NCBI GenBank assembly: GCA_947561395.2
Contig: OX387185.1
Location: 47,130,602 to 47,194,601, forward strand
Direction of reading: 5' to 3'
Length of the DNA stretch: 64,000 bases
DNA from: Buxus sempervirens
Lineage: Eukaryota > Streptophyta > Magnoliopsida > Buxales > Buxaceae
Shown piece after piece: positions 35,041 to 48,237 of the stretch; positions within the stretch are counted from its first letter, which is position 1, and every line of letters begins with the position of its first letter. The position numbers and the translations under genes are program-made. The notes under the pieces are model-generated. The model searched no databases and was not told where the DNA came from. It was given only the letters and a program-made list of their open reading frames with translations.

Positions 35041-35291
35041 TCTATTCTATATATAAAGGGAAGTGTACCTTAGGAAACATGCCAAAACAATATTTTTTTT
35101 GTCAATAATGTCCTTATAAATCATTGTTAAAATTCGTTAATGTATGGGGTATAACTGTCTTTGTTCTTCCTAATACACTTGAAGTTTCTCTAAATTTAAA
35201 CATTTACAATTGAGTTCTCCCTTCATCAGCTAGTTGTGTGACTCTCTTCTCTTTTATTTGCATACGTGTAATACATGCGGCACCCTGCTAG
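35041..35291 (+). mobile_element. short Helitron, 251 bp
   Basis: It starts TCTATTCTATATATAAAGGG after an A and ends GGCACCCTGCTAG followed by T. A weak GCAT...ATGC stem precedes the end. The 5' start resembles those at 33069 and 16317. No coding content. Confidence 0.65.
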
Positions 35292-35460
35292 TATAGATGA
35301 CTGAATGCCTCATTGTCTATGATCACTATAACCACTACCATCATTAATTATTACTACCAACCCACTAACACCACAATTTCTACAACAACCACCAAAAAAT
35401 CTGCCACCACCATTGCTAATATCACCTTGCTAACATCCCAATTACAGTTGCCACTGCTAC

Positions 35461-36729
<1,269 letters not shown>

Positions 36730-37019
36730 ACTACTACCATTGTCACAAACTATTTCTACATCATACAAATTAGACTTTTCAAATGCATTTTTCTAAAACG
36801 ATTTGAAAATTTTATGTTTATATTTATGTCTTTTAGATATGTTTACAAATTACAAATATCCTAGCAATTGTCTAATTTAATCAAGAATATTTTCTTAGAT
36901 TTTCTTTTCTTTGAGAGAGAAAAAAAGGAGGTTGTTTGGTAACATTTTTAGTAACAATTTTTGGTTTTTGACATTAGAACCTAAAAATTATGCTCAAAAT
37001 GAGTTTTCAAAACCTCATA

Positions 37020-37554
37020 ATAGGTCTAGGGGTGATTCTTCAGCGCAGTTTTGAAAACTCACTTGAGGAAAACTCATTGTAAGCCCTGGAGCTGATTCCA
37101 AGCTATGGAATGCGTTCCCAAAATGAACTCCAAAGGAGGGCTTAGTTTTTGGTGTAGAAGAAAATGACCTCTAGAATAAGAATACACATAAGGAGTAAGT
37201 AAAAGTCTAGTAACATTTTTCAAGGGCCCAAAAAAAAAAAAAGAATTTTAAAAAGGAGACTACTCCAATTTCTTGGAATTATGACTATGGATATATAACT
37301 CAACTATAGACATATAACAATAATATTTTTGTTAAATTCTCTATACTCTGTTTTAGTAATTATCAGATTGAAATTTAAGAAATGTCTAGGACAATAATAC
37401 TGCAATTTATACAAATATAATCTTAGTGGCTTGTAACATAAAACACCGAGCCGCCCACGTTTCGCGCAGCAACTAGATTTTATATTATAATGGAAGATAT
37501 TATACTAAATGCTTATTATTCAGGCCTCCGACGTGGTACACAAGACCACCAAAC
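37020..37554 (+). promoter_or_regulatory. upstream region and promoter of gene 3
   Basis: It matches the gene 2 upstream region but lacks the MITE. The proximal part differs from genes 1, 2 and 5: GCAACTAGATTTTATATTAT (TATA-like TATATTATA at about 37480), an extra 30 bp, then CAGGCCTCCGACGTG. The same extra segment (TGGAAGAYATT) occurs before gene 4. Confidence 0.5.
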
Positions 37555-39501
37555 ATGGAGATTCAGCAAGTAACTGACAGGTTTTTCGCTGCATTTCTGC
37601 TCTTGTTTATCTTCTCATCTTCTTCTCCATTTGCAATTCGTCCAGGTAAGTCTCTACGCACAATAGGATGATGCTTTGTTTTTTGAGAATATATATATTC
37701 ATCACTATGAGGTCTTAAAGCTCTGACACTGATGATCAATTTGATTTCATTGTTGATATTGCTGTTGTGATATAGGAGAGGCATTCCCCTTTATCACTTC
37801 AGATGTTGCAGAGGTCTCAGGTTTGTCATTTGACTACATCGTTGTAGGGGGAGGAGCCAGTGGTTGCCCCCTAGCAGCAACACTGTCGGAGCGATTCTCG
37901 GTGCTTCTGGTAGAACGAGGTGGATTGCCTTTTGGTAATCCCATCGTATCAGAAAGTAGGAATTTCGGGTTCCCCTTGATCCAAACCGATGAGTTCTCAT
38001 CGGTTGCGCAAAGTTTTGTCTCTGAGGAAGGAGTTATGAATCACAGGGGAAGAGTCTTAGGGGGGTCAACGGCAATCAATGCTGGGTTTTATAGCAGAGC
38101 AAGCGAGGATTTTATTAAGAAAGCGGGGTGGAATGAGGAGCAAGTGAGAGCTTCTTATGAGTGGGTGGAATCTAAGGTAGTCTTTGTTCCAAAGCTCCTC
38201 ACCCCACGTCAGTCCACTATCAAAGATAGCCTTCTCCAATCTGGAATTCTACCTTTTAATGGCTTTAGCTTGGAGCATCTTGAGGGAACAAAAGTGGGTG
38301 GGACTATTTTTGATGAATTTGGCAGGAGACATACCTCTGCTGATATATTGAAGTTCGGAGATTGGAGTCGTCTCAGGGTTCTGGTAAATGCAACAGTAAA
38401 AAGTGTTATTTTCCGTGATAATGGTAAGTCATGTGTTGGTTTCTTTAATTCACATGTAAATGGCAGAAACAGTTTAATGTCCTTAAATTTTGATTGTTTG
38501 ATCTTAATGCCTTGCCATGATTATGTTTTATAAGACGAATTTCTTACTAAAGAGTATTTGGCTCACATTATGCTTTTTTCCCTTTTGCCCCTGCAGCAGA
38601 TGGAAGTAAGCCAAGAGCTTGTGGCATAACACTCATGAGGAGTAATGGCAGCCCAGATGACACCTTTGAAATTTACATCAACCAACCTGTGGTTGATTCA
38701 GAATCATGGGGTGATATAATACTGTCTGCAGGAGCATTAGGCAGTCCTCAAATCCTTATGTTAAGCGGCATTGGACCCCAAGAACACCTTAAAAATTTCA
38801 ATATAACAGCCCTTATCAATTCAAGAACTGTTGGCAAAGGAATCAAAGACAACCCGACGGTCGCCCATTTTGTAGACGTCATAGCAAGAAATCCACAAGC
38901 AGATCCACCTCAAGTGGTTGGTATAGCAGAAAATTTCCAAATCATAGTTGTGGGTGGAAACCAAATAACAAGCTCCAATACAGTAAGGAGAATTCTTTCA
39001 GCAAAACTGGCATTTCCAAGATCTGAAGGGGAGCTAAAGCTGAGGGACACAGACCCCAGACGAAATCCCTCTGTTAGATACAATTATCTTATGAGAAAGG
39101 AAGATTTAAACATGTGTGTGAATATGATCCAGTTGATCGAGCGAGTTGTGCAGTTTGAATCAATCAAAAATTTTCTAGGAGATCACTATAATAAAACCAG
39201 AAAGTCTAGCGCAGAGGGGCTGAGAAAATTTTGCAAGAAGAATGCAACGACATTCTACCATTACCACGGAGGTTGCGCAGTTGGGTCTGTCGTTGATAAG
39301 GATTACAGGGTTTATGGAGTTGGAGGATTGAGGGTTGTGGATGGCTCAACCTTGTTTGACTCACCTGGTACAAATCCAATGGCAACTGTGCTAATGCTTG
39401 GCAGGTACCAAGGGATGCAGATTTTGAAGGAGAGAGAACACAAAGATGCCGCCCGGAAGAAAAATCATCACAACCATTTTCTGAACAATAAGGGTCCCTG
39501 A
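37555..39501 (+). CDS. (R)-mandelonitrile lyase-like GMC oxidoreductase, gene 3
   Basis: Exons are 37555-37645, 37776-38423 and 38597-39501; introns are GT-AG, phase 1. The product is 547 aa, the longest of the array. Signal peptide residues 1-28 (FFAAFLLLFIF). FAD motif VGGGASGCP near 55, signature 1 GRVLGGSTAINAG, signature 2 GALGSPQILMLSGIG, active-site HYHGG, and SPGTNPMATVLMLGRY. One extra Leu lies in exon 2 (FVPKLLTPRQS). The intron 2 acceptor is a NAGNAG (CTGCAGCAG at 38591-38599), so two forms differing by one Ala are possible. The C-terminus is rich in Lys, His and Asn. Sister to gene 4 by exon 1-2 features (EAFPFITSDV). No disabling change is visible, so it is a good candidate for an active secreted enzyme. 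Confidence 0.92.
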
Positions 39502-40172
39502 GAGTTCGCAATCTGTATTGTTAGCTAAAGATAAGCAACTAAAGAATCTGGGCTTGTTAGTCTTCTTGCCTGGTGGATACAATACCCAGCTTTCTCTTGG
39601 TATGTCATCTCCTTGGTTGTACCATATCTCTGAAATTGAATTTCCGTGGTGTCTGAAGTTATCCTTGGATTGTTTCTGCCTCGTTTACTTCATCGTAATG
39701 CTTTGACATACTATTATGCAGAAGCAATTTGTCACGAACGATGCTTGTGTTCAGCGTTTTCAGGCGTGCCGCCGAAAAAATCGTTTTTTTTTCAATTGGT
39801 GAAACGAATCGACACCAAAAATCGGTTTTAAAAAAATTGACCGATTTTTTCGGCGTGCCAGCGAAAAATTGGCGGCGTGCCGAGCGAAACGGACCGAAAC
39901 TCACAAAAAAATCGATTTTTTGCGATAAAGAGGAAAAAAAATCAATTTTTTTAAATTTTATTAGCGATTTTTTTGGCGGCGTGCCGCCGAAAAATCGGCA
40001 GAATCAAAAAAATTCAATTTTTTTCTAATTTTTTGCTTTTTTTAAATTTTTTGGCATTTCGCCAGCAACGATGGGCGGCACACCCATCGGCACCGATATT
40101 GTAATCCTTGCTTTGTGTTGAAAAAGCAGCAAAAGAACAAGACAAGAGAAAAATATTTCAAGTGTTTGATTG
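39502..40172 (+). other. 3' flank of gene 3 with GC-rich insertion
   Basis: The gene 3 flank is interrupted at about 39750 by a segment rich in GGCGTGCCGCCGAAAA motifs in both orientations, related to 19175-19500. It resumes near 40113 (TTGTGTTGAAAAAGCAGC). TTGTGTT on both sides (about 39744 and 40113) may be the target duplication. Confidence 0.45.
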
Positions 40173-41928
40173 TGTAATGACCTAAAAATCTAACATTGAC
40201 TTTGACCCGAGTCAGACTGTAGACTAGTCAAGGTCTTTAAATCCTTTCCTTTTTATTGGTTGGTGTACATTAGTATCCTGTAGGGTCACACACGGAATCA
40301 CATTCTATTGTGAGAATAAATAGGAATTTTAGGGTTAGTGTATATTTTTTTCTCTAAACACATAAAGAAAGGGGGCATGAGTGAGAGAAGGAAATATCAG
40401 AAGTTTTAGGGTTTTGCTGATTAGGGTTTTCTTATACAGATCCAATCCGAAGATCTGAGCAACGCTGATTGAGGATCTTCTTCAAACTGTAAGGGTTTCT
40501 ACTATTTTGTTCATGATTCTGATGTAAATCCTTGATAGATTTCTTACAGTCATATTGTTTTGCTTGAAAACACTAACTATGATTAATCACATTTATTCTT
40601 AAATTATTTATTTGTTTATTGAATTCCATCATGGCTAAAAACCATGGTGATGCGTTACTTTTGTACTGTGGGTTTAGAGTTACCATGGCCGAATGGCCAT
40701 GGGGTGTGGATGAGAGAACAGGAAGCATGGCCGAATGGCCATGGAGTATTAAAAGAAAAGAAGAAACCTATTAAAAGAAAAAGAAGAAACCATGGCGTGT
40801 TTGAAAAGAAAAAGAAAATGGGCATGGCGTCATGGGGTGTGTGTCAGAAAAATAAAAAGGTAAAAGTAAAAAGGTAAGACCATGGCCGAATGGCCATGGT
40901 GTGGGTTTTTACCATGGTCAATGGCCATGGCGGCATGGCCGATTGGCCATGGCGTGAATATTGGGACCATGGCCGAATGGCCATGGTGTGTTTTTTATTT
41001 TTTTTTATTTTTGACCATGGCCGAATGGCCATGGTGTGAGTTTTTGAAGCATGGCCACTGTTAATAAATTATTTCCTATCATGTTAACACGGTATATCTG
41101 TGTGTATCGATTAACCAAATAATTTAAATGCAAAGCTCATATTGATGTTTATGTTAGCATTTGAAATCGATATATTATACTTGTGAATTCTTGATACCCG
41201 ACATGCCTTAGTATGATTCATATTACGTGTAGAAATATTTGTGGGATTGTGATTGATATCATAAAAAAATATTGTTGATAGATTGTGTTGTGAACCACAT
41301 GTCAGTCTCTCCCAGTGAAGGTGGAGGTAACTGGTGCAGGACATGATGGTCTTACCCGTGTCAGTACACTCCCAGTGGTGATGGAGGATACTGGTGCAGG
41401 GCACGTGGTAATGAAGGTGCGAGGTGAGATGGATTGTTTATCATATTTTGTGATCTTTGATATGTGATGAATACTATGTTACGATTTTGATGAGGAACAA
41501 AAGATTATATGCTAGTATTTATTATTGTATGAAATTAATCTATTGGATTACATCTGTATCATTAGGGAACTAGTGGTTTCCCTTATGGAGTCGTCGTACT
41601 CACCCTTATTTATTATTTCAGGTCAGTTACCACGTGAACAGAACCACGGAAGCTATTGAGGACTTAGAGTTGCAGTTTTAGAAGATGTAGGGTTTTTCTT
41701 GTATTTACCTTACTTTTATTTTATTATTTATTTATGGAGAGAGATTGTAGTAGCAGTTATGATTTTAGTGTTTCAATTGGTTTATTTAGAGAACCAATCA
41801 ATTATTTAGGTTTATCAACTTATAGTTTGATTTAATTATTCCATATTTTGCTCGCCTACGGGCAAGGTCATGATCTAGGATTATGCTTTGTATTAGTTTA
41901 TCTGTTTAAGAAAATTTGGGTCGTGACA
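40173..41928. mobile_element. solo LTR, 1.76 kb
   Basis: It begins TGTAATGACCTAAAAATC and ends TTGGGTCGTGACA (TG...CA). A perfect 5-bp duplication GATTG flanks it at 40168-40172 and 41929-41933. The gene 3 downstream sequence resumes across it. The inverse ends TGTAATGACC / GGGTCGTGACA are typical of one group of plant Gypsy LTRs. It contains a CCATGG palindrome array (40683-41034) and two copies of an 80-bp repeat around CAGTGNNGGTGGAGG...CTGGTGCAGG (41280-41402). No internal region remains. Confidence 0.88.
40683..41034. repeat. palindrome array, CCATGGCCGAATGGCCATGG
   Basis: At least seven copies of a 20-bp near-perfect inverted repeat, CCATGGCCGAATGGCCATGG or close variants, lie at about 40683, 40725, 40880, 40911, 40933, 40967 and 41015. 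Spacers vary from 2 to 135 bp. All are within the solo LTR. Confidence 0.9.
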
Positions 41929-41933
41929 GATTG

Positions 41934-42937
41934 AGCCTGAGAGAATCCAAAAAAAAAAAAAAAATTTAACGTGTTTCATTGAGCCAAATGCGTGGTTCTT
42001 ATGCTGCATTCACGAGCAAAAAAGGGGCTGGTTAAGATTTGGTGTTGGCTAAACCCTTACAGGTGCACTTTCAGGTTTAGTAAAACCTGCCTTAAACTAT
42101 AGATAGGGTTTGGGCGAATAGATCGGAGCGCACTAGGGTTTGGGCGAAAAGGGGGTGAACAGATCAGAGCGCTAGGGTTGTTACGTGTCTATCGGAGTCT
42201 GGAGTTTTGCACGATTCCTCATCTGATCGGAGCTCGACTCGTAAGAGTGCAATCTGGTGGATTTGCGAGGGTTGTTCTTCTTATGGGTGTGTGTGCTGTT
42301 TAGTGCTCGGTGTAGAACACCATTCCTACTAAAAGCTCAAGCTGATAGTAAGGGGTGAACTTTATATATTTAATATATTCCTTAACACTCGGATGGAGGT
42401 AATGGCTGAATATGACGAAGGTGATGGTGATGGCGAAGAGGACGGCAGCGACGGAAGGTGTCTGCTTGGTCCCAATTGGAATAGCATCTGCCAAATCATT
42501 GATCGTTCTCATCCTAGTTTTTTGGTATTGTTAGTTGTTAGTTGTTTTTGTTTTGCCTCTTTTTAGGGTGCAGGCATGCACAGAAGAGAGGGTGCCTTGC
42601 CTTTGTTTGTAGTCACCGGCATTTTCTTGGGGTTGATTTCCAAATCTAGCTAGTCTTAATTACTTGGTGGTTTTGATGGTGTTTGTAATCAGTCTATTTT
42701 TGCTCTCCTAGTCTTCCATTTGTCTCTGCTACGTGCTTGGATTGGTATCGTTCTTGCGACTACCACCCTTCTCCCCATCACCTTCCCAGAATCAAAGACA
42801 GATCTCCCTTCATTGGGGTTATCAATCCGCTCCTACATAGACCCTTGTTTGGGCACTTCCGATAATCTTTCATTGGTCCTCATGGCTTCAGCCACTGGCT
42901 TGATTTTTAGTCAAGCAGTCGCAAATGTTATGGTTTA
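41934..42937. other. no gene seen
   Basis: The left part is the continued 3' flank of gene 3 (GAGCCAAATGCGTGG). The rest has short ORFs on both strands (42300-42512 minus, 42720-43070 plus) without recognised domains. Confidence 0.4.
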
Positions 42938-43565
42938 TGGCAGATATCATGTTTCACTGATTCATTGCATCTTTTTTGACTACATTTATTTAGTATGTGA
43001 TTGTTTGGCTTTGGCCTCCCATGATGTAATATTGATCTTTTGGAATGAAAATTTCCAGGCTATGCCTTGATCAAAAAGAAAAAAAAAGGAAGAAAAGAAA
43101 AGAAAAGAAAAGGAAAATAAAAGAAAAGAAAAAGATTAAGGATTTAATTAATTGCCACCATAACCACCCCCACCATCACTATCACTATCACGTCCTCACA
43201 TCAGATGGAGCCTTATTGCTAGAAGATCGACTGGAACATCCACTGATCTTCGCCACATGCCCCACTCATTCATCACACCAACTTATCATGGGCATAATAT
43301 TGTACTCATGATGACATGGTTTGTAATTGGGTTGTATCCCATAATGAGTTGGGTTGTATCCAGTAATAGTTGAGTTGTACCCTATGGTAAACTAGATTGT
43401 ACCCATGATGAGTTAGGTTGTACCCATTATGAGTTAGGGATTGTATCTTATGACAATTGGGTTTTACTGTTTGATAAGTTGGGTTGTACTGAGTGATGAA
43501 TTGGGTTATATCCTTTGATGAGTTGGGTTGTACCCTTTAATGGATTGGATTATATCCAATGACAT
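42938..43565 (+). repeat. dispersed repeat, copy B, with tandem array
   Basis: This is the empty-site partner of 32692-33480. It contains an A/G-rich tract (43072-43137) and about ten degenerate 24-bp units, GGGTTGTAYCCNATGATGAG, at 43315-43565. An inverted copy of CTTCGCCACATGYCCC lies at 43250 and 43578, so part of the unit is repeated in the opposite direction. Confidence 0.7.
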
Positions 43566-43624
43566 GATGAATGAAGGGGACATGTGGCGAAGATCAGTGG
43601 ATGCTCTAGCCGATCTCTAGCGTC

Positions 43625-43815
43625 AAGGCTCCAACAGATACGGCCTCCACTATCACAATCACCACCACAACCACATTAATCACCACCATCACAACTACCA
43701 TGATGATCGTCCACCATCATACAACAACCATTGCAACAACATCACCACCACCATTGTCGAAACCACCATAACAATAGCCAACACCACTATTATCATCACA
43801 AACAATTTATGTATT
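43625..43815. repeat. ACC/ATC trinucleotide-rich tract
   Basis: Low-complexity sequence of CACCAC, CATCAC and ACAACC units. A similar tract lies at 35315-35460. It extends the dispersed repeat. Confidence 0.65.
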
Positions 43816-44290
43816 GTGATTATTAGACTTATTAAAAGCAAATTTATTGATTTTCAAAATTGTAAATGATTTGCAAACATGTTTTCAGTCCATATGTTTC
43901 TAATATCACAAAAATGAAAAAAAATTGTAAGGATTTTGGATTTTATATTGTTTTTTTTAAATGTTCCAAAACTCTTAATAGCATTTTAACCACATATTTA
44001 ATTCATAAAAGAAAGAGAAAAAAGGATAATTATTCTAAGAAAGGCGTACATAATCCATTTTTTTTCTCTTTAGCTCAGATTAATTAGTCTATTAATTGAA
44101 ATCAAATAATAAATTTTATTTTAATCATATATTTTATTTTTTAAAAGAAGAAGAAGAAGAATAAGAATTCTCCTTAAAAATATATCTAAAAGGTAATTAC
44201 AAACTTCATAGCAGTTAAATCTGAGAAGTCAAACTTACCTATATGATATACAACATTTTGCAAATAATACAGATACTTAACATGGTATGC

Positions 44291-44296
<6 letters not shown>

Positions 44297-44339
<43 letters not shown>

Positions 44340-44346
44340 TAGATAG
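44297..44346. repeat. (AT)n and (GATA)n microsatellite
   Basis: About 40 bp of alternating AT followed by AGATAGATAGAT. The surrounding 43816-44960 is AT-rich and has no credible gene; the ORF 44186-44542 (minus) is built on this microsatellite. Confidence 0.85.
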
Positions 44347-45046
44347 ATTGTTTTATATAAGTTATTCTCATGCAAGAATAAGCATACCTAATGGGTAGGA
44401 TGCAATGGGTCTGGTTAAATGAATAACTCGCCCCCATCTTGCCCTTGATGGTTAGGGTTTGGGATTCCCAAATTTGGGTTGGTGGTGGGCTCGGGTTTAG
44501 CCCAACCTGCCCCAGCCCTACCCCAAACTTGACCTTAGTCATTTAAAATACTATTTTTATAAGTTTAAAAGACAATTTTAATACAAAGTACATATATAAG
44601 TATATTTAATTTAATAAATATATCATTCATTGATATATTTTATTTAAAACACCACTTTAAAACATCATCATTGCAACCCATCCCCACCAATGGGTTGCGA
44701 TGATGATGGAATTTTTTTGGTAATGTGCAATGATGATGGAATGGGAACTTTGCATACATAGATTTCATTAATTATCCAAATTGAATTTAAAAATACCTTA
44801 TAATATTCAACATATTCGCCGGTCGTTATTTCCATTTTACAAAAGTTTATTAAACAAAAAATAACCTTTTTGAAGCCGTAAAAAAAATAAAAAAATAAAT
44901 ATAATGTTAGTGACTTGTAAGTTAGAACAAAGCATTGCCCGCAACAGCTAGCTTATTATACGGTAACAGAGAAAAAGTCAATGGAAGACATTGTACTCAA
45001 TGTTTCTGATTTAAGGCCTCCTAATTGTTACACAAGACCCCCAAAC

Positions 45047-47019
45047 ATGGAGATTCAGCCGGTAATTGATAGGCTTTTCGCTGCATTTCTGCTCTTGTTC
45101 ATGTTTTCAGCTTCTTCGGTTTCTGCAGTACGTGAAGGTAACTCGTAGACACACTTGGATGATGCTTTCTTTTTGAATATATATTCATCAATAATGAATC
45201 TGACTACTTTGTTTATATTGCTCTTGTGATGTAGGAGAGGCATTCCCTTTTATCACTTCAGATGTCAAAGCGGTCTCAGGTTTGTCATTTGACTACATCG
45301 TTGTAGGGGGAGGTGCCTGTGGTTGTCCCTTAGCAACAACCCTGTCTGAGAGATTCTCAGTGCTTCTGGTAGAACGAGGTGGATCGCCGTTTGGTGATCC
45401 CATCGTATCAGAAAAGAAGAATTATGGGTTCCCCTTGATCCAAACGGATGAGTTCTCATCGGTTGCACAAAGTTTTGTCTCTGAGGAAGGAGTTATGAAT
45501 CACAGGGGAAGAGTCTTAGGGGGGTCAACTGCAATCAATGGTGGGTTTTATAGCAGAGCAAGCAAAGATTTTATTGAAAGGGCTGGGTGGAATGAGGAGC
45601 AAGTGAGAGATTCTTATGAGTGGGTGGAATCTCAGGTAGTCTTCATACCGAAGCTCACACCATGGCAGTCTACTGCCAAAGATAGCTATCTTGAATCAGA
45701 AATTCTACCTTTTAATGGCTTTAGCTTGGAGCATCTTGAGGGAACCAAAGTGGGTGGGACTATTTTTGATGAATTTGGCAGGAGGCATACCTCTGCTGAT
45801 ATATTGAAGTCCGGAGATTGGAGTCTTCTCACAGTTCTGCTCAATGCAACAGTAAAAAATGTTATTTTCCGTGAAAATGGTAAGCAGGGTCTTGGTTTCT
45901 TTAATTCATTTATCAATGGCAGAAGCCGATTAATGTCTTTAAATATTGATTGTTCGTGCTAAATGCCTTGCCATGCTTCAGTTTTCTAAGAAATATTTCA
46001 GTTGATCTTCCATTACTATGTGGATACATGTACAATCATTTAGAACCCATTAGTCCAAGTTCTAAACCTGGTAACAACTAAGGAGTATTCAGCTCACATT
46101 ATTCTTTTTCCCCTTTATCCCTGCAGAAGATGGAGGCAAGCCAAGAGCTTGTGGAATAAGATTAATGAGGAGTAATGGCAGCCCAGATGAAACCTATGAA
46201 ATCTACCTCAACCAACCTCTGGTGGATAAAGAGTCATGGGGTGATATAATACTATCTGCAGGAGCATTAGGGAGTCCTCAGATCCTTCTGTTAAGTGGCA
46301 TTGGACCCCAAGAACACCTTAAACAATTCAATATATTACCTGTTGTGAATACAACAACTGTCGGCAAAGGTATCAAAGACAACCCATGCATTTCCGTGTC
46401 TGCAGATTCTGTGCCAAAATCTCGACAACCAGATCCACCTCAAGTGGTTGGTATAGCAGAAAATTTTCAGATCATAATTCAATCGCTGATCCTACCCAGA
46501 AGCGCCAATTCAAAAACAACGGCGATTGCAGCAAAAATTGCATTTCCAAGATCTGAAGGGGAGCTAAAGCTGAGGGACACAGACCCCAGACGAAATCCCT
46601 CCGTCAAATACAATTATCTTAAGAGAAAGGAAGACCTGCTCGAGTGTGTGAAATTGGGTCGGTTGATCGAGCGAGTTGCACGGTCCAAATCGGTCGATTC
46701 GTTTCTAGGAGGTCACGGTAACAAAACCAGGAAGTCCAGCGCAGAGGAGCTGAGGGAATTTTGCAAGAAGAATGTAAGAACATTCTACCATTACCACGGA
46801 GGGTGCGCTGTTGGGTCTGTCGTTGATAAGGATTACAGGGTTTATGGAGTTGAAGGATTGAGGGTTGTTGATGGCTCAACCTTGTTCGAATCACCGGGTA
46901 CAAATCCAATGGCAACTCTGCTAATGCTGGGCAGGTACCAAGGAATGCAGATATTTAGGGAGAGAGAACAGGAAGATGCCTCGCATAAGAACCATTATCT
47001 GATCAATCAGAGTCCTTGA
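45047..47019 (+). CDS. (R)-mandelonitrile lyase-like GMC oxidoreductase, gene 4
   Basis: Exons are 45047-45137, 45235-45879 and 46127-47019, phase-1 GT-AG introns; 542 aa. Signal peptide 1-27 (FAAFLLLFMF...SVSA). FAD motif VGGGACGCP at residues 53-62, where Cys replaces the Ser of the sisters without breaking GxGxxG. Signature 1 GRVLGGSTAIN at 122-132; signature 2 GALGSPQILLLSGIG at 291-305. HYHGG at 467-471 gives the likely catalytic base His469; Asn505 in SPGTNPMAT is the second active-site position. Sequons NAT, NTT and NKT. It lacks the 35-bp and start-codon lesions of genes 5 and 2. Intron 2 is the longest in the array (247 bp). Sister to gene 3. A strong candidate for a working secreted enzyme. 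Hydroxynitrile lyase and alcohol oxidase roles are both possible. Confidence 0.92.
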
Positions 47020-47656
47020 GAGTTCGCTTGCTGTGTTGTAGGCTAAAGCTAAGAAGAATCTGGGCTTGCTATAGTGTTCTTGCCTGGTTGATACAATAAT
47101 CACCTTTCTCTTCTCTTTGTATGTCCTCTCCTTGGTTGTGCCGTAGCTCTGCAATTGAATTACTGGATTGTTTCATCTTCGTTTACTTCCTCGTAACGCA
47201 TTGAAACACTGTTATACAGTAGCAGTTTGCCAACAAATTTTTTTTTTTTTTTCTTTTGGTAATGAGCAGTTTGTCAACATGTCCCTGTTGAAATGGGAGC
47301 AAGAAATGGGAGCAAGACAAGCAAATCAAAGGGCGCAAACTTTGGCGCCTGAGCCTAAGCTAGAGAATAAAAAATTATATTTAAATTGTTTGTGTTGCTA
47401 AATGCATGGGACCTTGCGCTAACAACACGAGCGCAGATTGTTGAAAAAAATATTTTGAGGGGCGTGATATTGATCTGCACTTGCAAGAATTCAACGGCAG
47501 CGTACGGTCGCATCCGTCCCCCAACTTTAACAGGTGAGATTGAGACGTTCTATCGGCTTTTTATCAAAAAGAAAGAAAAATTGAGAAAAAGAAACGTTCT
47601 ACCCCTTTTACCCCTAGTTTTAAGCCGCCATAGGATATCATGGCAAATTCTTTATG

Positions 47657-47658
<2 letters not shown>
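47020..47658 (+). other. 3' flank of gene 4 with shared downstream unit
   Basis: It matches the gene 1 flank (AAGAATCTGGGCTTGCTATA). The shared unit GCGCCTGAGCCTAAGC and GCGCAGATTGTTG is at about 47330-47460. The ORFs 47168-47401 and 47386-47796 lie in this repeat and the poly-G run and are not genes. Confidence 0.55.

Positions 47659-47694
<36 letters not shown>
47659..47694. repeat. poly-G run of 36
   Basis: An uninterrupted run of 36 G, very unusual in AT-rich plant DNA. It may be a true homopolymer or a sequencing or assembly artefact. Confidence 0.9.
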
Positions 47695-47695
<1 letters not shown>

Positions 47696-47794
47696 GCGTT
47701 CGACCCGATTCAAGAAAATTATTTTCAAATAGTGTTTTGGGCAATTCCGGAGGATTAAAGAAGATCGTAAAACAGGGAAGGAATATGGATGGGT

Positions 47795-48237
47795 GAAATT
47801 TGAAAATTATGGAAAAGGGTCGGTTTTTAAAATATTTATAAAAACAATCTACTAAAATGTTAAATTATAGAAAAGAGTCACTTTTTGTCCATAATTATAA
47901 AACAGTCCATCGAAATTAAATTATAAGATTATTTTTCAAAAATAATTAATTTTGAGGATCACCTTACTTAAAATACGAACTCATTTTATATGAGATGCAA
48001 GCTTCTTACATGAGATATAAACGCATCTTACATGGAAAACAAACACATTCTACGTGGGATACGAGCGCATCATACATGGACACAAGCATGTTTTGTTCAT
48101 AACAAACTAACATTATTTTTTAGAAAAGACCCTTCAGGCCAATTATGTTTTAAAAGTAGTTCTTTTTTGTAATTTGACATCTTAATGAACTGTTTTATAA
48201 ATATTTCTAAAAAATGATCCTTTTCTAATTTTCCCAA
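47795..48237. mobile_element. MITE-like inverted-repeat element
   Basis: The left arm (AAAATTATGGAAAAGGGTC, AAATATTTATAAAA, ATGTTAAATTAT) is the inverse of the right arm (ATGACATC-type, TTTATAAATATTT, GATCCTTTTCTAATTTTCC). The centre (about 47982-48095) has four to five degenerate 25-bp units with TACATGAGATA / TACATGGA. The target duplication is not clear. Confidence 0.5.

Noticed and set aside
40683-41034. CRISPR array
   Set aside because: The repeated palindromes have irregular spacers of 2-135 bp and lie in a plant LTR; CRISPR does not apply.
40644-41064. Overlapping ORFs encoding repeated MAEWPWC-like peptides
   Set aside because: They are translations of the palindrome array on both strands, not proteins.
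47386-47796. 136-aa ORF with a poly-Gly run
   Set aside because: The Gly run is only the poly-G tract; the rest is the shared 3' flank repeat.
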